64,000 bases of DNA from RECO01 sp050485385 (lineage in GTDB: Bacteria > Pseudomonadota > Alphaproteobacteria > Geminicoccales > Geminicoccaceae). Location: contig JBJHBG010000001.1 of NCBI GenBank assembly GCA_050485385.1, forward strand, positions 1 to 64,000, written 5' to 3'. Numbering within the stretch: position 1 is the stretch's first letter; each line of letters starts with the position of its first letter. The notes under the pieces were generated by a model. That model was given only the letters and a program-made list of their open reading frames with translations. It was not told where the DNA came from and ran no database searches. Positions 56,462-64,000 of this stretch are shown piece by piece. Both the position numbers and the translations under genes were made by a program.

Positions 56462-56671
56462 CGCTGCCTCCCTGATGGCCTCCACCGCCGCCGACGGGTG
56501 CGGTCGCAACCGTCCGTCGACGCGCAGCTTCCCATCGAGCGGGTGACCGAGCGCCGACCTTCTGTCAATCGCGTTGCTTGCGCACTTTCCGCCATCCCAC
56601 GTTCGTCGCCTCGGCTGGCCGTCGCGCGACCAGCGTGCTACCGCCTCCGTCCGCGAGACGGGGAGAGGCGA

Positions 56672-57913
56672 ATGCGGTCGCGCTGGCAGTGGTTGCTCGT
56701 CCACTTCTCGAAGCGTCTTTGGGTAGGGGCCGCCCTCTTCGCCCTGCTCGGGGCGGTCAGCGTGCTGCTGGCGGCCGTGGCGGGCCCGGTCATTCCCGCG
56801 ACGTGGTCGACCCGGATCGAAGCCGATACGCTCGAGACCATCCTTCAGATCCTCGCCTCCTCCATGTTGGTCGTGGCGACCTTTTCCCTCTCGACCATGC
56901 TTCAGGCCTATGCCGCCGCCACCACCGCCACGACGCCGCGGGTCGCCCGAATCCTGATGGGCGATCGTGTCGCGCAACTCACGCTGTCGACCGCCATCGG
57001 AGCGTTTCTGTTCAGCTTGGTCGGCATCCTGGCGCTCGGGGCGGGCCTTTACGACAACTCGGGCCGTTTCGTGCTGTTCGTCAGCACGGTGGCGGTCGTC
57101 TTGCTGGTGGTCGTCGCGTTCATCGGCTGGATCGACCATGCCACCCGTTTGGGCCGGGTCGGCTACGGCATCGACCGTACCGCCGAGGTCGCGATCGGCG
57201 CGCTCCGCGCTTGGCGCCGCGCGCCCCATCTCGGCGCGCGCGCGCCGGTGGCGGTCCCGCCGGACGCGGTCGCCATCGGCGCACCGGAGGTGGGTTATCT
57301 GCAGCACCTCGACGTACAGGCGGTGCAGGCGGCGGCCGAGGATTTGGGCGGACGCGTCCATATCGCCGTGGTGCCGGGCGCCCTGGTCGATCCGTCCCGT
57401 CCGGTGGCCTGGGTCGCGGCACCTGTCGACGCCGAAACGCGGGCGCGCATTCAGGCGGCCTTTACGGTCGCTACCGACCGGTCCTTCGACCAGGATCCCC
57501 GCTTCGGCCTCGTCGTCCTGTCGGAGATCGCCCAAAAAGCGCTTTCGCCGGGGATCAACGACGCCGGGACGGCCATCGAGGTGCTGGCGGCATTGCAGCG
57601 GGTGCTGGCAACGTGGTGCGACGTCGAGGAGGGGGACGAGGCTGCCGAGTGCGCGGACGTCCACGTGCCGGGCCTGGAGGTGGATGATCTGTTCGATGAC
57701 GCCTTCGGCGGCATCGGTGCGGCGGGTGCCGGCAACGTCGCCGTCGGTGTGCGGCTGCAGAAGACGCTCGGGCGGCTGGCCGAGATGGGGGTCGCCGACC
57801 TGCGCTGCGCCGCCCGCCGCCAATCGGCGTTGGCCTTGGCGCGGGCGCGCGTCGCCCTGACCCTGCCGGAGGATGTTGCCCGCTTGGAGGCGTTGTCCAT
57901 CGGCGGCGAGTGA
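56672..57913 (+). CDS. DUF2254 family membrane protein
   Basis: A 413-residue protein of the DUF2254 family. The N-terminal third holds about four membrane helices ([41 protein letters not shown] and [21 protein letters not shown]), with the family motif [17 protein letters not shown] between them. The C-terminal soluble part carries [21 protein letters not shown]. Its function is unknown; a channel or transporter has been suggested only by the layout. The ATG at 56672 has GGGGAGAGGCGA before it and is divergent from xylF. Confidence 0.85.
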   Translation: MRSRWQWLLVHFSKRLWVGAALFALLGAVSVLLAAVAGPVIPATWSTRIEADTLETILQILASSMLVVATFSLSTMLQAYAAATTATTPRVARILMGDRVAQLTLSTAIGAFLFSLVGILALGAGLYDNSGRFVLFVSTVAVVLLVVVAFIGWIDHATRLGRVGYGIDRTAEVAIGALRAWRRAPHLGARAPVAVPPDAVAIGAPEVGYLQHLDVQAVQAAAEDLGGRVHIAVVPGALVDPSRPVAWVAAPVDAETRARIQAAFTVATDRSFDQDPRFGLVVLSEIAQKALSPGINDAGTAIEVLAALQRVLATWCDVEEGDEAAECADVHVPGLEVDDLFDDAFGGIGAAGAGNVAVGVRLQKTLGRLAEMGVADLRCAARRQSALALARARVALTLPEDVARLEALSIGGE

Positions 57914-57933
57914 CACGGGCGGTAAGGCGACGC

Positions 57934-57972
57934 TTGACATGCGTTGCGGACATGATAGGTAAAAAAACCTAT
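57934..57972 (+). promoter_or_regulatory. Promoter with perfect palindrome before the collagen-like gene
   Basis: A perfect TTGACA (-35, 57934-57939) is followed 16 bases later by TAGGTA (57956-57961), a weak -10. Over the -10 lies ATAGGT-AAAAAA-ACCTAT (57955-57972), an exact 6-bp inverted repeat with an A6 centre, the only such element in this GC-rich window. It is 23 bases before the ATG, so a repressor could bind it. Confidence 0.55.
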
Positions 57973-57995
57973 TACCCGTGGCGAAGAGGTTTCGG

Positions 57996-58715
57996 ATGAC
58001 ACTCAACATCATGCCGCTTTGGTCGGGCGGGGCGGGCGACATTCCAGCGCCGCCGCCGGGCGAGCGCACGCAGTGGGATCACATCACCGAAGGCCCGCCG
58101 CCGGCGGACCTCGGTGTCGACGGCCACATCGCCTTCGACGCCGCTTCCACCACTGGAACCTGGTACCAGCGCGTCGAGGGGACGTGGGTGGAACGTGGCC
58201 GGCTCCAGGGCGATCCGGGTCCGCCCGGCGAACCTGGCATGCCGGGCGTGGCCGGCGAACCCGGCGCGCCCGGCGAACCCGGCATGCCCGGCGACCCCGG
58301 CATGCCCGGCCCGCCCGGTGAGCCGGGTCCGCCGGGACCGGAGGGCAGACCGGGCGCCGGGTTGCAGTTGGCCGACGTGGCCGTCGACCTGCGCAGCGAT
58401 GCGACCGTGCCGGTGGCCGTGCTTCAGCCCAACACGCTCGTCCAGTTTCTCACCTTGACGGTGGAGACCCCGGCGGACGCCCAATCCGTCGCGGTCGAAC
58501 TGATCGACGAGAACGATCAGCCGGTCGGCTTCGCCAATGCGGACGAGTTCGAGCCGCCGACGCTCGATCCGAAGGAAGCCGGCGCCATCGCCGTCTGGCC
58601 GTCCTTCATGTGCCTCGACGGGGGCACGCTCCGCGTCCGCGTGCAGTCCACGGGTGGCCAAGCCGGCCAGCTCCGGGCGCGCGTGGCCCACGGCGTGCTG
58701 CAGCCCGGCGCCTAG
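57996..58715 (+). CDS. Collagen-like protein with Gly-X-Y repeats
   Basis: A 239-residue protein. The N-terminal part (about 1-70) has [24 protein letters not shown], which resembles phage tail-fibre or adhesin leaders. Residues about 72-120 are 16 or so continuous Gly-X-Y triplets ([19 protein letters not shown] and similar), a collagen triple-helix stalk. The last 115 residues are beta-rich with [18 protein letters not shown] and likely form a trimeric head or foot. No signal peptide is seen. The ATG at 57996 follows GAAGAGG at 7 bases; a GTG at 57978 is also in frame. It may be an adhesin or tail-like protein (inference). Confidence 0.8.
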   Translation: MTLNIMPLWSGGAGDIPAPPPGERTQWDHITEGPPPADLGVDGHIAFDAASTTGTWYQRVEGTWVERGRLQGDPGPPGEPGMPGVAGEPGAPGEPGMPGDPGMPGPPGEPGPPGPEGRPGAGLQLADVAVDLRSDATVPVAVLQPNTLVQFLTLTVETPADAQSVAVELIDENDQPVGFANADEFEPPTLDPKEAGAIAVWPSFMCLDGGTLRVRVQSTGGQAGQLRARVAHGVLQPGA

Positions 58716-58728
58716 GCCGCAGCCGTCC

Positions 58729-58760
58729 GCCCGCTCGCCACCCCTCCCGCGGGAGCGGGC
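58729..58760. terminator. Hairpin between convergent genes
   Basis: GCCCGCTC and GAGCGGGC pair as an 8-bp stem around a 16-base loop. It lies between the collagen-like gene stop (58715) and the FAD-oxidoreductase stop (58765). A second small palindrome CTCCCGCGGGAG overlaps the 3' half. Confidence 0.45.
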
Positions 58761-58764
58761 TGCT

Positions 58765-59904
58765 TCACGCCTCCCACCCCGCGCCGTGCGACGCCACGAC
58801 CCGGCGCTCCATCCGGTCCTTCAGCCGCCACAGCACCGCGCCCACGAGCCCGTTGCCCCCGACCGCCAGACCGTGGCGGATCGCCAGCGCCCGCTGCTCG
58901 CCCAGCGCCACCAGCCGCAGATAGTCCGTCTGCGGCCGATAGCTCGCCAGCGTCCCTCCCGCCGCCGCCGCCGTCAGCACGCCCGCCAGCACCGGCGCTT
59001 GCCGCACGGCGAACACCCCTGCCTTCTCGCGCGGCGCATGGTCGATGTGCGCCACGTCGCCGGCGGCGAACACGTTGCCGTGGCTGACCGAGCGTAGATG
59101 CGGATCGACCCGCACGAAGCCGGCGGGAGCGACCGCGAGGCCGCTCTTGGCGATCCACGGTGCCGGCCGCGCACCCGCCGCCGCCACGGTGAGCGATGCC
59201 GCCACGGTTTCGCCGTTGTCGAGTTCGACGCTGCCCGGCAGCACGGCAACGGCCGCGGCCCCGCAGCGCACCGTCACGCCGCCCGCTTCCAGGAGTGCTT
59301 GGAGCCGTGCGCCGATGCGCGCCGACAGGCCCGGCACCGGACGCGACGCTCGCTCGACCAGCGTCACCCGCCGCGCGCGGCCGAGGCGATGCGCCATCGC
59401 CAGCGCCAACTCCACCCCGCCGAGGCCGCCGCCGAGCACCGCGGCGTCGCCCGTGCCGGCGCCGAGGAACGCCGCCCACCGTTCCAGAAACGGCGTCAGC
59501 GGCTTGACCGGCACGGCGCCCTCGAGACCATCCACGCCCGAGGTCGAGCCCGTGTCGAGGGAGAGGACGTCGAAGGCGAGGGGGGGCTCGTGCTCCAGGT
59601 GCAGCCGGCCGGCGGCGAGGTCCATGGCGACCGCGCGGTCCGCGATGCGCGCCACGCCCGCCCGCTCCGCCAGCCGGGCGAGGTCGACGTGCATGTCGGC
59701 CCAGCGGTAATGCCCGGCGACGTGGCCCGGCAGCATGGCGGAATAGGCGGCGTGCGCTTCGGGCGAGACGAGCACGACGCGCGCCGGCGGCGATCCGCCC
59801 GCGACCCAGGCCTTCAGCACCAGCGCATGGGCGTGCCCGCCCCCGACCAAGACCAGCGTCGTCAACCGCTGCACCCCCTTCACCCGAAAGCCCGCCTCCG
59901 CCAT
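58765..59904 (-). CDS. FAD-dependent pyridine nucleotide-disulfide oxidoreductase, SelD-associated type
   Basis: A 379-residue flavoprotein. The FAD fold TTLVLVGGGHAHALVLKAW, with the GGGHAH loop, and AYSAMLPGHVAGHYRWADMHVDLARLA are the marks of the oxidoreductases often fused to or found near selenide, water dikinase. A second Rossmann motif is AAVLGGGLGGVELALAMAHRLG (NAD(P)), and VFAAGDVAHID is the FAD end. No selD or selenocysteine gene is in the window, so the link may be lost here. The start is uncertain: ATG 59904 has no ribosome site, while a TTG at 59865 has AAGGGGG upstream and gives a start nearer to the FAD loop. Confidence 0.82.
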   Translation of the reverse strand: MAEAGFRVKGVQRLTTLVLVGGGHAHALVLKAWVAGGSPPARVVLVSPEAHAAYSAMLPGHVAGHYRWADMHVDLARLAERAGVARIADRAVAMDLAAGRLHLEHEPPLAFDVLSLDTGSTSGVDGLEGAVPVKPLTPFLERWAAFLGAGTGDAAVLGGGLGGVELALAMAHRLGRARRVTLVERASRPVPGLSARIGARLQALLEAGGVTVRCGAAAVAVLPGSVELDNGETVAASLTVAAAGARPAPWIAKSGLAVAPAGFVRVDPHLRSVSHGNVFAAGDVAHIDHAPREKAGVFAVRQAPVLAGVLTAAAAGGTLASYRPQTDYLRLVALGEQRALAIRHGLAVGGNGLVGAVLWRLKDRMERRVVASHGAGWEA

Positions 59905-59942
59905 GGTGCGGTCTGGACCAGGACGTAGATGCGAGTGCGACG

Positions 59943-61355
59943 ATGCCCACGTTCGATTTGGTGATCAAAGGCGGCGAGGTGATCACGGCGGCCGACCGCA
60001 TGCATGCCGACATCGGCATCGCGGGCGGCGTGATCAAGGCCCTCGGCACGGACCTCGCGGACGCCGCCCGCACCATCGACGCCACGGGCCTGTGGGTGAT
60101 GCCCGGCGGCATCGACAGCCACGTCCATATCGCCCAGTACTCGGGCGAGGGTATCGTCATGGCCGACGATTTCGAAAGCGCGACGGCGGCCGCGGCCTGC
60201 GGCGGCAACACGCTGGTCATGCCCTTCGCGCTGCAACGCCGCGGCACCTCGCTCCGTCAGACCGTGACCGACTACCACGCGCTGGCCGACGGCAACTGTC
60301 ACGTCGACGTGAGCTTCCACCTCATCATCGCCGACGCGACCCCCGCCATTCTCGGCCAGGAACTGCCGGCGTTGGTGAAGGACGGCTACACCTCGTTCAA
60401 GGTCTTCATGACCTATGACGACCTCGTGCTCGACGACCGCTCGCTGTTGGAGGTCATGGCCGTCGCCAAGCGCGAGCGGGCGCTGATGATGGTGCACGCG
60501 GAGGGCTACGACAGCATCCGCTTCCTCGTCGACCAGCACGAAGCCGACGGCCGGACCCACCCCTATCACCACGCCACCAGCCGCCCCGACGTGGTCGAGC
60601 GCGAGGCGGTTCACCGCGCCATCAGCCACGCCCAGCTGGTCGGCGTGCCGCTCATGATCGTCCACGTCAGCTCGGCGGCGGCGATGGAGCAGATCGAGTG
60701 GGCGCAAAGCCGTGGCATGAAGGTGCTGGCCGAGACCTGCCCGCAATATCTCACGCTCACGGCCGACGACCTGAAGGGCCTCAACATGGACATGAGCGGG
60801 GCCAAGTACGTCTGCTCGCCGCCGCCGCGGACCGAGGCGGACCAGGCGGCCATCTGGGGCGGACTGGAGCGGGGCGTGTTCAACACCTTCAGCTCCGACC
60901 ACTGCCCCTTCCGCTACGAGAGCGCCGACGGCAAGCTCAACCCCAAGGCGCGCACCTCGTTCCGCTGGGTGCCCAACGGCATCCCCGGCATCGAAACCCG
61001 CCTGCCGATCCTGTTCTCCGAAGGCGTCAGCACGGGCCGCCTCACACCGCAGCAGTTCGTGGCCCTCTCCGCCACCAACCACGCCAAGACCTACGGCCTC
61101 TACCCCAAGAAAGGCACCATCGCCCCCGGTGCCGACGCCGACCTGGCACTCTGGGACCCCACCCGCAAGGCCACCATCACCCAAGCCAAGCTCCACCACG
61201 GCGCCGACTACACCCCGTGGGAGGGCTTCGAGGTGACGGGCTGGCCGGTGACCACCCTGGTGCGCGGCGAGGTGGTGGTGCAGGATGGCAAGGTGCTGGG
61301 TAAGAAGGGGTATGGCACGCATGTCGGGCGGGGGACACCGCCGGCCGTGCAGTAA
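59943..61355 (+). CDS. hydA: Dihydropyrimidinase / D-hydantoinase
   Basis: A 470-residue amidohydrolase. Metal-binding parts are GGIDSHVHI (His residues), the carbamylated Lys in DGYTSFKVFMTYDD, HAEGYDS, IVHVSSAAAM and the Asp in FSSDHCPFRY. This set is complete, so the enzyme should open hydantoin or dihydropyrimidine rings. It diverges from the FAD-oxidoreductase gene with a 38-base gap. No carbamoylase or transporter gene of a pyrimidine pathway is near; it stands alone. Confidence 0.91.
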   Translation: MPTFDLVIKGGEVITAADRMHADIGIAGGVIKALGTDLADAARTIDATGLWVMPGGIDSHVHIAQYSGEGIVMADDFESATAAAACGGNTLVMPFALQRRGTSLRQTVTDYHALADGNCHVDVSFHLIIADATPAILGQELPALVKDGYTSFKVFMTYDDLVLDDRSLLEVMAVAKRERALMMVHAEGYDSIRFLVDQHEADGRTHPYHHATSRPDVVEREAVHRAISHAQLVGVPLMIVHVSSAAAMEQIEWAQSRGMKVLAETCPQYLTLTADDLKGLNMDMSGAKYVCSPPPRTEADQAAIWGGLERGVFNTFSSDHCPFRYESADGKLNPKARTSFRWVPNGIPGIETRLPILFSEGVSTGRLTPQQFVALSATNHAKTYGLYPKKGTIAPGADADLALWDPTRKATITQAKLHHGADYTPWEGFEVTGWPVTTLVRGEVVVQDGKVLGKKGYGTHVGRGTPPAVQ

Positions 61356-61447
61356 CCCGACCGCGCACCGCTACCGGGTTGCTGCGTGGAACATCGTGCC
61401 GCCGTCGGCTGTTTCCCTCTTCCACAGTATCGCCTGGGAGAGAGGCC

Positions 61448-61966
61448 GTGACCGATGGCACCCATGTCCGTGAGGAGGGTAGGGGGACGCGGATCGGCGA
61501 CTACTGGCCCTTGGTCAGCCTCGTCGGTGTCGCCGCTCTCGCCGGATGGTCGATCGCCTTCGGCTTCGGCGACGGCTCGGCGCATGGTTTCATGCACGGG
61601 TTCATGGGCATCTTCCTGGTCGTGTTCGCGCTGTTGAAGGTCTTCGACCTCGAGGGCTTCAAGGACGGCTTCGCCATGTACGACCTGTTGGCGCGGCGCG
61701 TCCCCGCTTGGGGCTACGTCTACCCCTTCGTCGAGCTGGCCCTGGGCCTCGCCTACCTCGCCTTCCTCGCACCGGCCGTCACCTACGCCCTCACCATCCT
61801 CGTTTTCGCCTTCGGTGCCGTGGGCGTGCTGCTCGCCGTGCGCAAGGGGCTCGACATGGACTGCCCCTGCATGGGTAACATCCTCAGCGTCCCCCTCAGC
61901 ACCGTCACCCTCACCGAAGACTTGGCCATGGTCGCCATGGCCGCCCTGATGCTGCTCACCCTTTGA
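61448..61966 (+). CDS. MauE/DoxX-like redox-associated membrane protein
   Basis: A 172-residue membrane protein with four helices. The cytoplasmic N-terminus is followed by DYWPLVSLVGVAALAGWSIAFGFGD and HGFMGIFLVVFALLKVFDLEGFKDGF, and a CPC motif (Cys139, Cys141) follows the third helix, ahead of MGNILSVPLSTVTL. The family includes MauE and related disulfide-handling proteins; a redox role is inferred from the CxC motif. GTG at 61448 is preceded by GGGAGAGAGGCC and gives the usual family length. Confidence 0.78.
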   Translation: MTDGTHVREEGRGTRIGDYWPLVSLVGVAALAGWSIAFGFGDGSAHGFMHGFMGIFLVVFALLKVFDLEGFKDGFAMYDLLARRVPAWGYVYPFVELALGLAYLAFLAPAVTYALTILVFAFGAVGVLLAVRKGLDMDCPCMGNILSVPLSTVTLTEDLAMVAMAALMLLTL

Positions 61967-61980
61967 GTCATCGGGGCGCG

Positions 61981-62001
61981 CGGGGGGCCAAAAGCCCCCC
62001 G
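61981..62001. terminator. GC-rich hairpin between convergent genes
   Basis: CGGGGGGC and GCCCCCCG pair perfectly around CAAAA, followed by ATTCTC on the plus strand. It lies between the MauE-like stop (61966) and the acyl-CoA dehydrogenase stop (62006). The stem is the same as that of the ctrA hairpin at 47485-47504. Confidence 0.65.
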
Positions 62002-62005
62002 ATTC

Positions 62006-63178
62006 TCAATCGCCCAGCCCCACCAGTTCGCGGCCGATGAGCATGCGGCGGATCTCGGAGGTGCCGGCGCCGATCTCGTAGAGCTTGGCGTCGCGCAGCA
62101 GGCGGCCGGTCGGGTAGTCGTTGACGTAGCCGTTGCCGCCGAGGGCCTGGATCGCCTCGAGCGCCATCCAGGTGGCTTTTTCGGCGGCGTACATGAGGCA
62201 GCCGGCGGCGTCCTGGCGGGTGATGCGGCCGGCGTCGGCGGCCTTGGCCACGGCATAGACGTAGGCTTTGCAGGCGTTCATGGTCGCGTACATGTCGGCG
62301 AGCTTGCCCTGCATCAGTTGGAAGCTGCCGATCGGCCGGCCGAACTGGCGGCGCTCGCGGACGTAGGGCAGGACCGTGTCCATCGCCGCCTGCATGATGC
62401 CGAGGGGGCCGCCCGCGAGGACCAGCCGCTCGTAGTCGAGCCCGGACATGAGCACGGCCACGCCCTGGCCGACCTCACCCAGCACGTTCTCCGCCGGCAC
62501 CTCGCACGACTCGAAGATCAACTCGCACGTGTCCGAGCCGCGCATGCCGAGCTTGTCGAGCTTCTGCGCCGTGGCGAAGCCGGCCATGCCCTTCTCGATC
62601 AGAAAGGCGGTGATGCCCTTGGCGCCGGCGTCGGGGTCGGTCTTCGCGTAGACGACGAGGGTATCGGCCTCGGGGCCGTTGGTGATCCACATCTTGGTGC
62701 CGTCGAGGACGAAGCGGTCGCCCCGCTTCTCCGCCCGGCAGCGCATGGAAACGACGTCGGAGCCCGCACCGGGCTCGCTCATGGCGAGGGCTCCGACGTG
62801 TTCGCCCGAGATCAGCTTTGGCAGGTAGGTGGCCTTCTGCTCGGCCGTGCCGTAGCGGCGGAGCTGGTTGACGCAGAGGTTGGAGTGGGCGCCGTAGGAG
62901 AGGCCGACCGAGGCCGACGCACGGCTGATCTCCTCCATCGCCACGGTGTGCTCGAGGTAGCCGAGCCCGGCGCCGCCGTCCGCCTCCTCGACCGTGATGC
63001 CCAACAGGCCGAGTTCGCCCAGCCTCGGCCAGAGGTCGCGGGGAAAGGCGTTGGTGCGGTCGATCTCGTCGGCGCGAGGGGCGACGGCCGCGTCGGCGAA
63101 GCGGGCGACGGCAGCACGCACCTCGTCGGCCGTCTCGCCGAGGCCGAAGTCGATGGTGGGGCTTCTGTATTGCGCCAC
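62006..63178 (-). CDS. Isovaleryl-CoA dehydrogenase
   Basis: A 390-residue acyl-CoA dehydrogenase of leucine breakdown. FAD-contact motifs are [15 protein letters not shown] and [16 protein letters not shown]; the catalytic Glu is expected in [15 protein letters not shown], the position used by isovaleryl-CoA dehydrogenase, while the usual C-terminal Glu site reads [12 protein letters not shown], as in that subfamily. It ends with the common ELVGLGD. The start ATG at 63178 gives the family length. No gene of the leucine pathway lies immediately next to it here. Confidence 0.92.
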   Translation of the reverse strand: MAQYRSPTIDFGLGETADEVRAAVARFADAAVAPRADEIDRTNAFPRDLWPRLGELGLLGITVEEADGGAGLGYLEHTVAMEEISRASASVGLSYGAHSNLCVNQLRRYGTAEQKATYLPKLISGEHVGALAMSEPGAGSDVVSMRCRAEKRGDRFVLDGTKMWITNGPEADTLVVYAKTDPDAGAKGITAFLIEKGMAGFATAQKLDKLGMRGSDTCELIFESCEVPAENVLGEVGQGVAVLMSGLDYERLVLAGGPLGIMQAAMDTVLPYVRERRQFGRPIGSFQLMQGKLADMYATMNACKAYVYAVAKAADAGRITRQDAAGCLMYAAEKATWMALEAIQALGGNGYVNDYPTGRLLRDAKLYEIGAGTSEIRRMLIGRELVGLGD

Positions 63179-63455
63179 GGCACGTCTCTCCCCGTTCGCC
63201 TAGGACGACACGGTCGCAAGAGTATCGAAAGCGGACCAGGGGCGGAACGGGTCGCGGCGGGTGCTCGTCTGACACCGGCGGGCGTTCGGCCGCCCTTCGC
63301 AGGTTCGACGAGGCGCGCAGTCGGGCCGAAGCCGAGCGCTGCGCCGGCGACCGGGTCGAGGCCTTACGGACGCCGTTGCGACCGCTCGAACGCGTGGCAC
63401 CGATCCGCTTGCAACGCGACCGAACGAAGCGACGAGCCCCTCGATCCGCCAGCGA

Positions 63456-64000
63456 TCACCGCGCGGCAGCGAGCCCGCCGGTCGGGGCCGCGTTGTCGGC
63501 GGCCGCATCGAGGGCCGCCAGCACGGCGTCGCCGAAGGCGGCCGTGCCCACCGCCTCCGCCTCGCGCGAGGCGAGGTCCACGGTGCGGACACCCAGGTCC
63601 AGCACCCGGTCCACCGCATCGACGATCGCACGCGCTTCCTGCCGGAGCCCGAGCGCGAAGTCGAACAGCATCGCGAGGCTGAGGATCATGCCCGCCGGAT
63701 TGGCCTTGCCTTGGCCGGCGATGTCGGGGGCGGTGCCGTGGATCGGCTCGAACAGGCCCTTGTAGCGGCCCTGGGCGTCGGGCTGGCCGATGGACGCCGA
63801 GGGCAGCATGCCGAGCGAGCCGGTGAGTGCCGCCGCACCGTCGGACAGGATGTCGCCGAACATGTTGCCCATGACCATCACGTCGAACTGGGCGGGATGG
63901 CGCACGAGTTGCAAGGCGCAGTTGTCGACCAGCATGTGGAACAAGGGCACGTCCCGGTGCGCCTCCGCGTGCAGGGCCGTGATCGCGCGGCGCCAGACCT
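63456..64000 (-). CDS. leuB: 3-isopropylmalate dehydrogenase, C-terminal part (partial)
   Basis: The last 180 or so codons of LeuB, the third enzyme of leucine biosynthesis. The frame continues open to the window edge. Readable motifs are [32 protein letters not shown] (metal and substrate Asp), [35 protein letters not shown] and the C-terminal [16 protein letters not shown]. The 277-base gap to the acyl-CoA dehydrogenase gene holds no other gene I can support. Confidence 0.93.
   Translation of the reverse strand, partial: VWRRAITALHAEAHRDVPLFHMLVDNCALQLVRHPAQFDVMVMGNMFGDILSDGAAALTGSLGMLPSASIGQPDAQGRYKGLFEPIHGTAPDIAGQGKANPAGMILSLAMLFDFALGLRQEARAIVDAVDRVLDLGVRTVDLASREAEAVGTAAFGDAVLAALDAAADNAAPTGGLAAAR

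Overview
The window is one stretch of very GC-rich DNA (roughly 70 % by eye) that is almost fully coding. I see no tRNA or rRNA gene, CRISPR array, transposase or phage module. A CtrA cell-cycle regulator next to flagellar fliI-fliJ, a COQ9-family ubiquinone protein, an Atm1-type exporter, a HlyU-family protein and TRAP, CUT1 and CUT2 transporters together point to a free-living alphaproteobacterium, possibly of the Rhodospirillales/Geminicoccales type (the order is a guess). TTG and GTG starts and 4-base ATGA or GTGA gene overlaps are common.

Layout. 1-2.65 kb: end of a branched-chain amino acid/amide ABC transporter operon (livH end, livM, livG, livF). 2.65-6.7 kb: lipoprotein, zinc-ribbon ion channel and HlyU-like operon, alpha/beta hydrolase, COQ9 with peptide deformylase, and rpsU. 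6.7-11.8 kb: Atm1-type exporter, an unknown gene, a GGDEF-EAL protein whose two catalytic motifs are both destroyed, and an SDR. 11.85-11.98 kb: a terminator-like hairpin followed by a G/C homopolymer block that looks like a sequence artefact. 12-23 kb: D-amino-acid dehydrogenase with RidA, an Asp/Glu-racemase-family enzyme with a CoA ligase, a VOC protein with a TRAP transporter (TakP-like receptor), and a quinone reductase/thioesterase/FAD-oxidase operon.

22.9-40.2 kb is the most interesting part: seventeen minus-strand genes with no gap above 58 bases. The promoter-proximal half is a polyol or sugar module: zinc dehydrogenase, CUT1 ABC transporter, SIS isomerase, TIM-barrel epimerase, SorC regulator and FGGY kinase. 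The distal half is a CoA/thiamine-diphosphate module: acyl-CoA ligase, citryl-CoA-lyase-like protein, two SDRs, a cyclophilin-fold (DUF3830-like) protein, E1 alpha, E1 beta, and an E2-like protein in which lipoyl and E3-binding domains are fused to a hormone-sensitive-lipase-type esterase instead of an acyltransferase. A palindrome overlaps the candidate promoter ahead of the first gene.

40-50 kb: nitrilase-family amidase, glyoxalase-like protein, PagL-like lipid A deacylase, tartrate/malate dehydrogenase, methylmalonate-semialdehyde dehydrogenase, fliJ-fliI divergent from ctrA, an RraA-family protein, a GlxA-type regulator and a Popeye-like mini membrane protein. 49.6-56.5 kb: a full xylose operon (xylF-H-G-B-A-galM) that feeds xylulose 5-phosphate to central metabolism. 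56.7-64 kb: DUF2254 protein, collagen-like protein with a palindrome-covered promoter, SelD-associated type FAD oxidoreductase, hydantoinase, MauE-like protein, isovaleryl-CoA dehydrogenase and the 3' part of leuB.

All assignments come from reading translated sequence and motifs; no database search was run.
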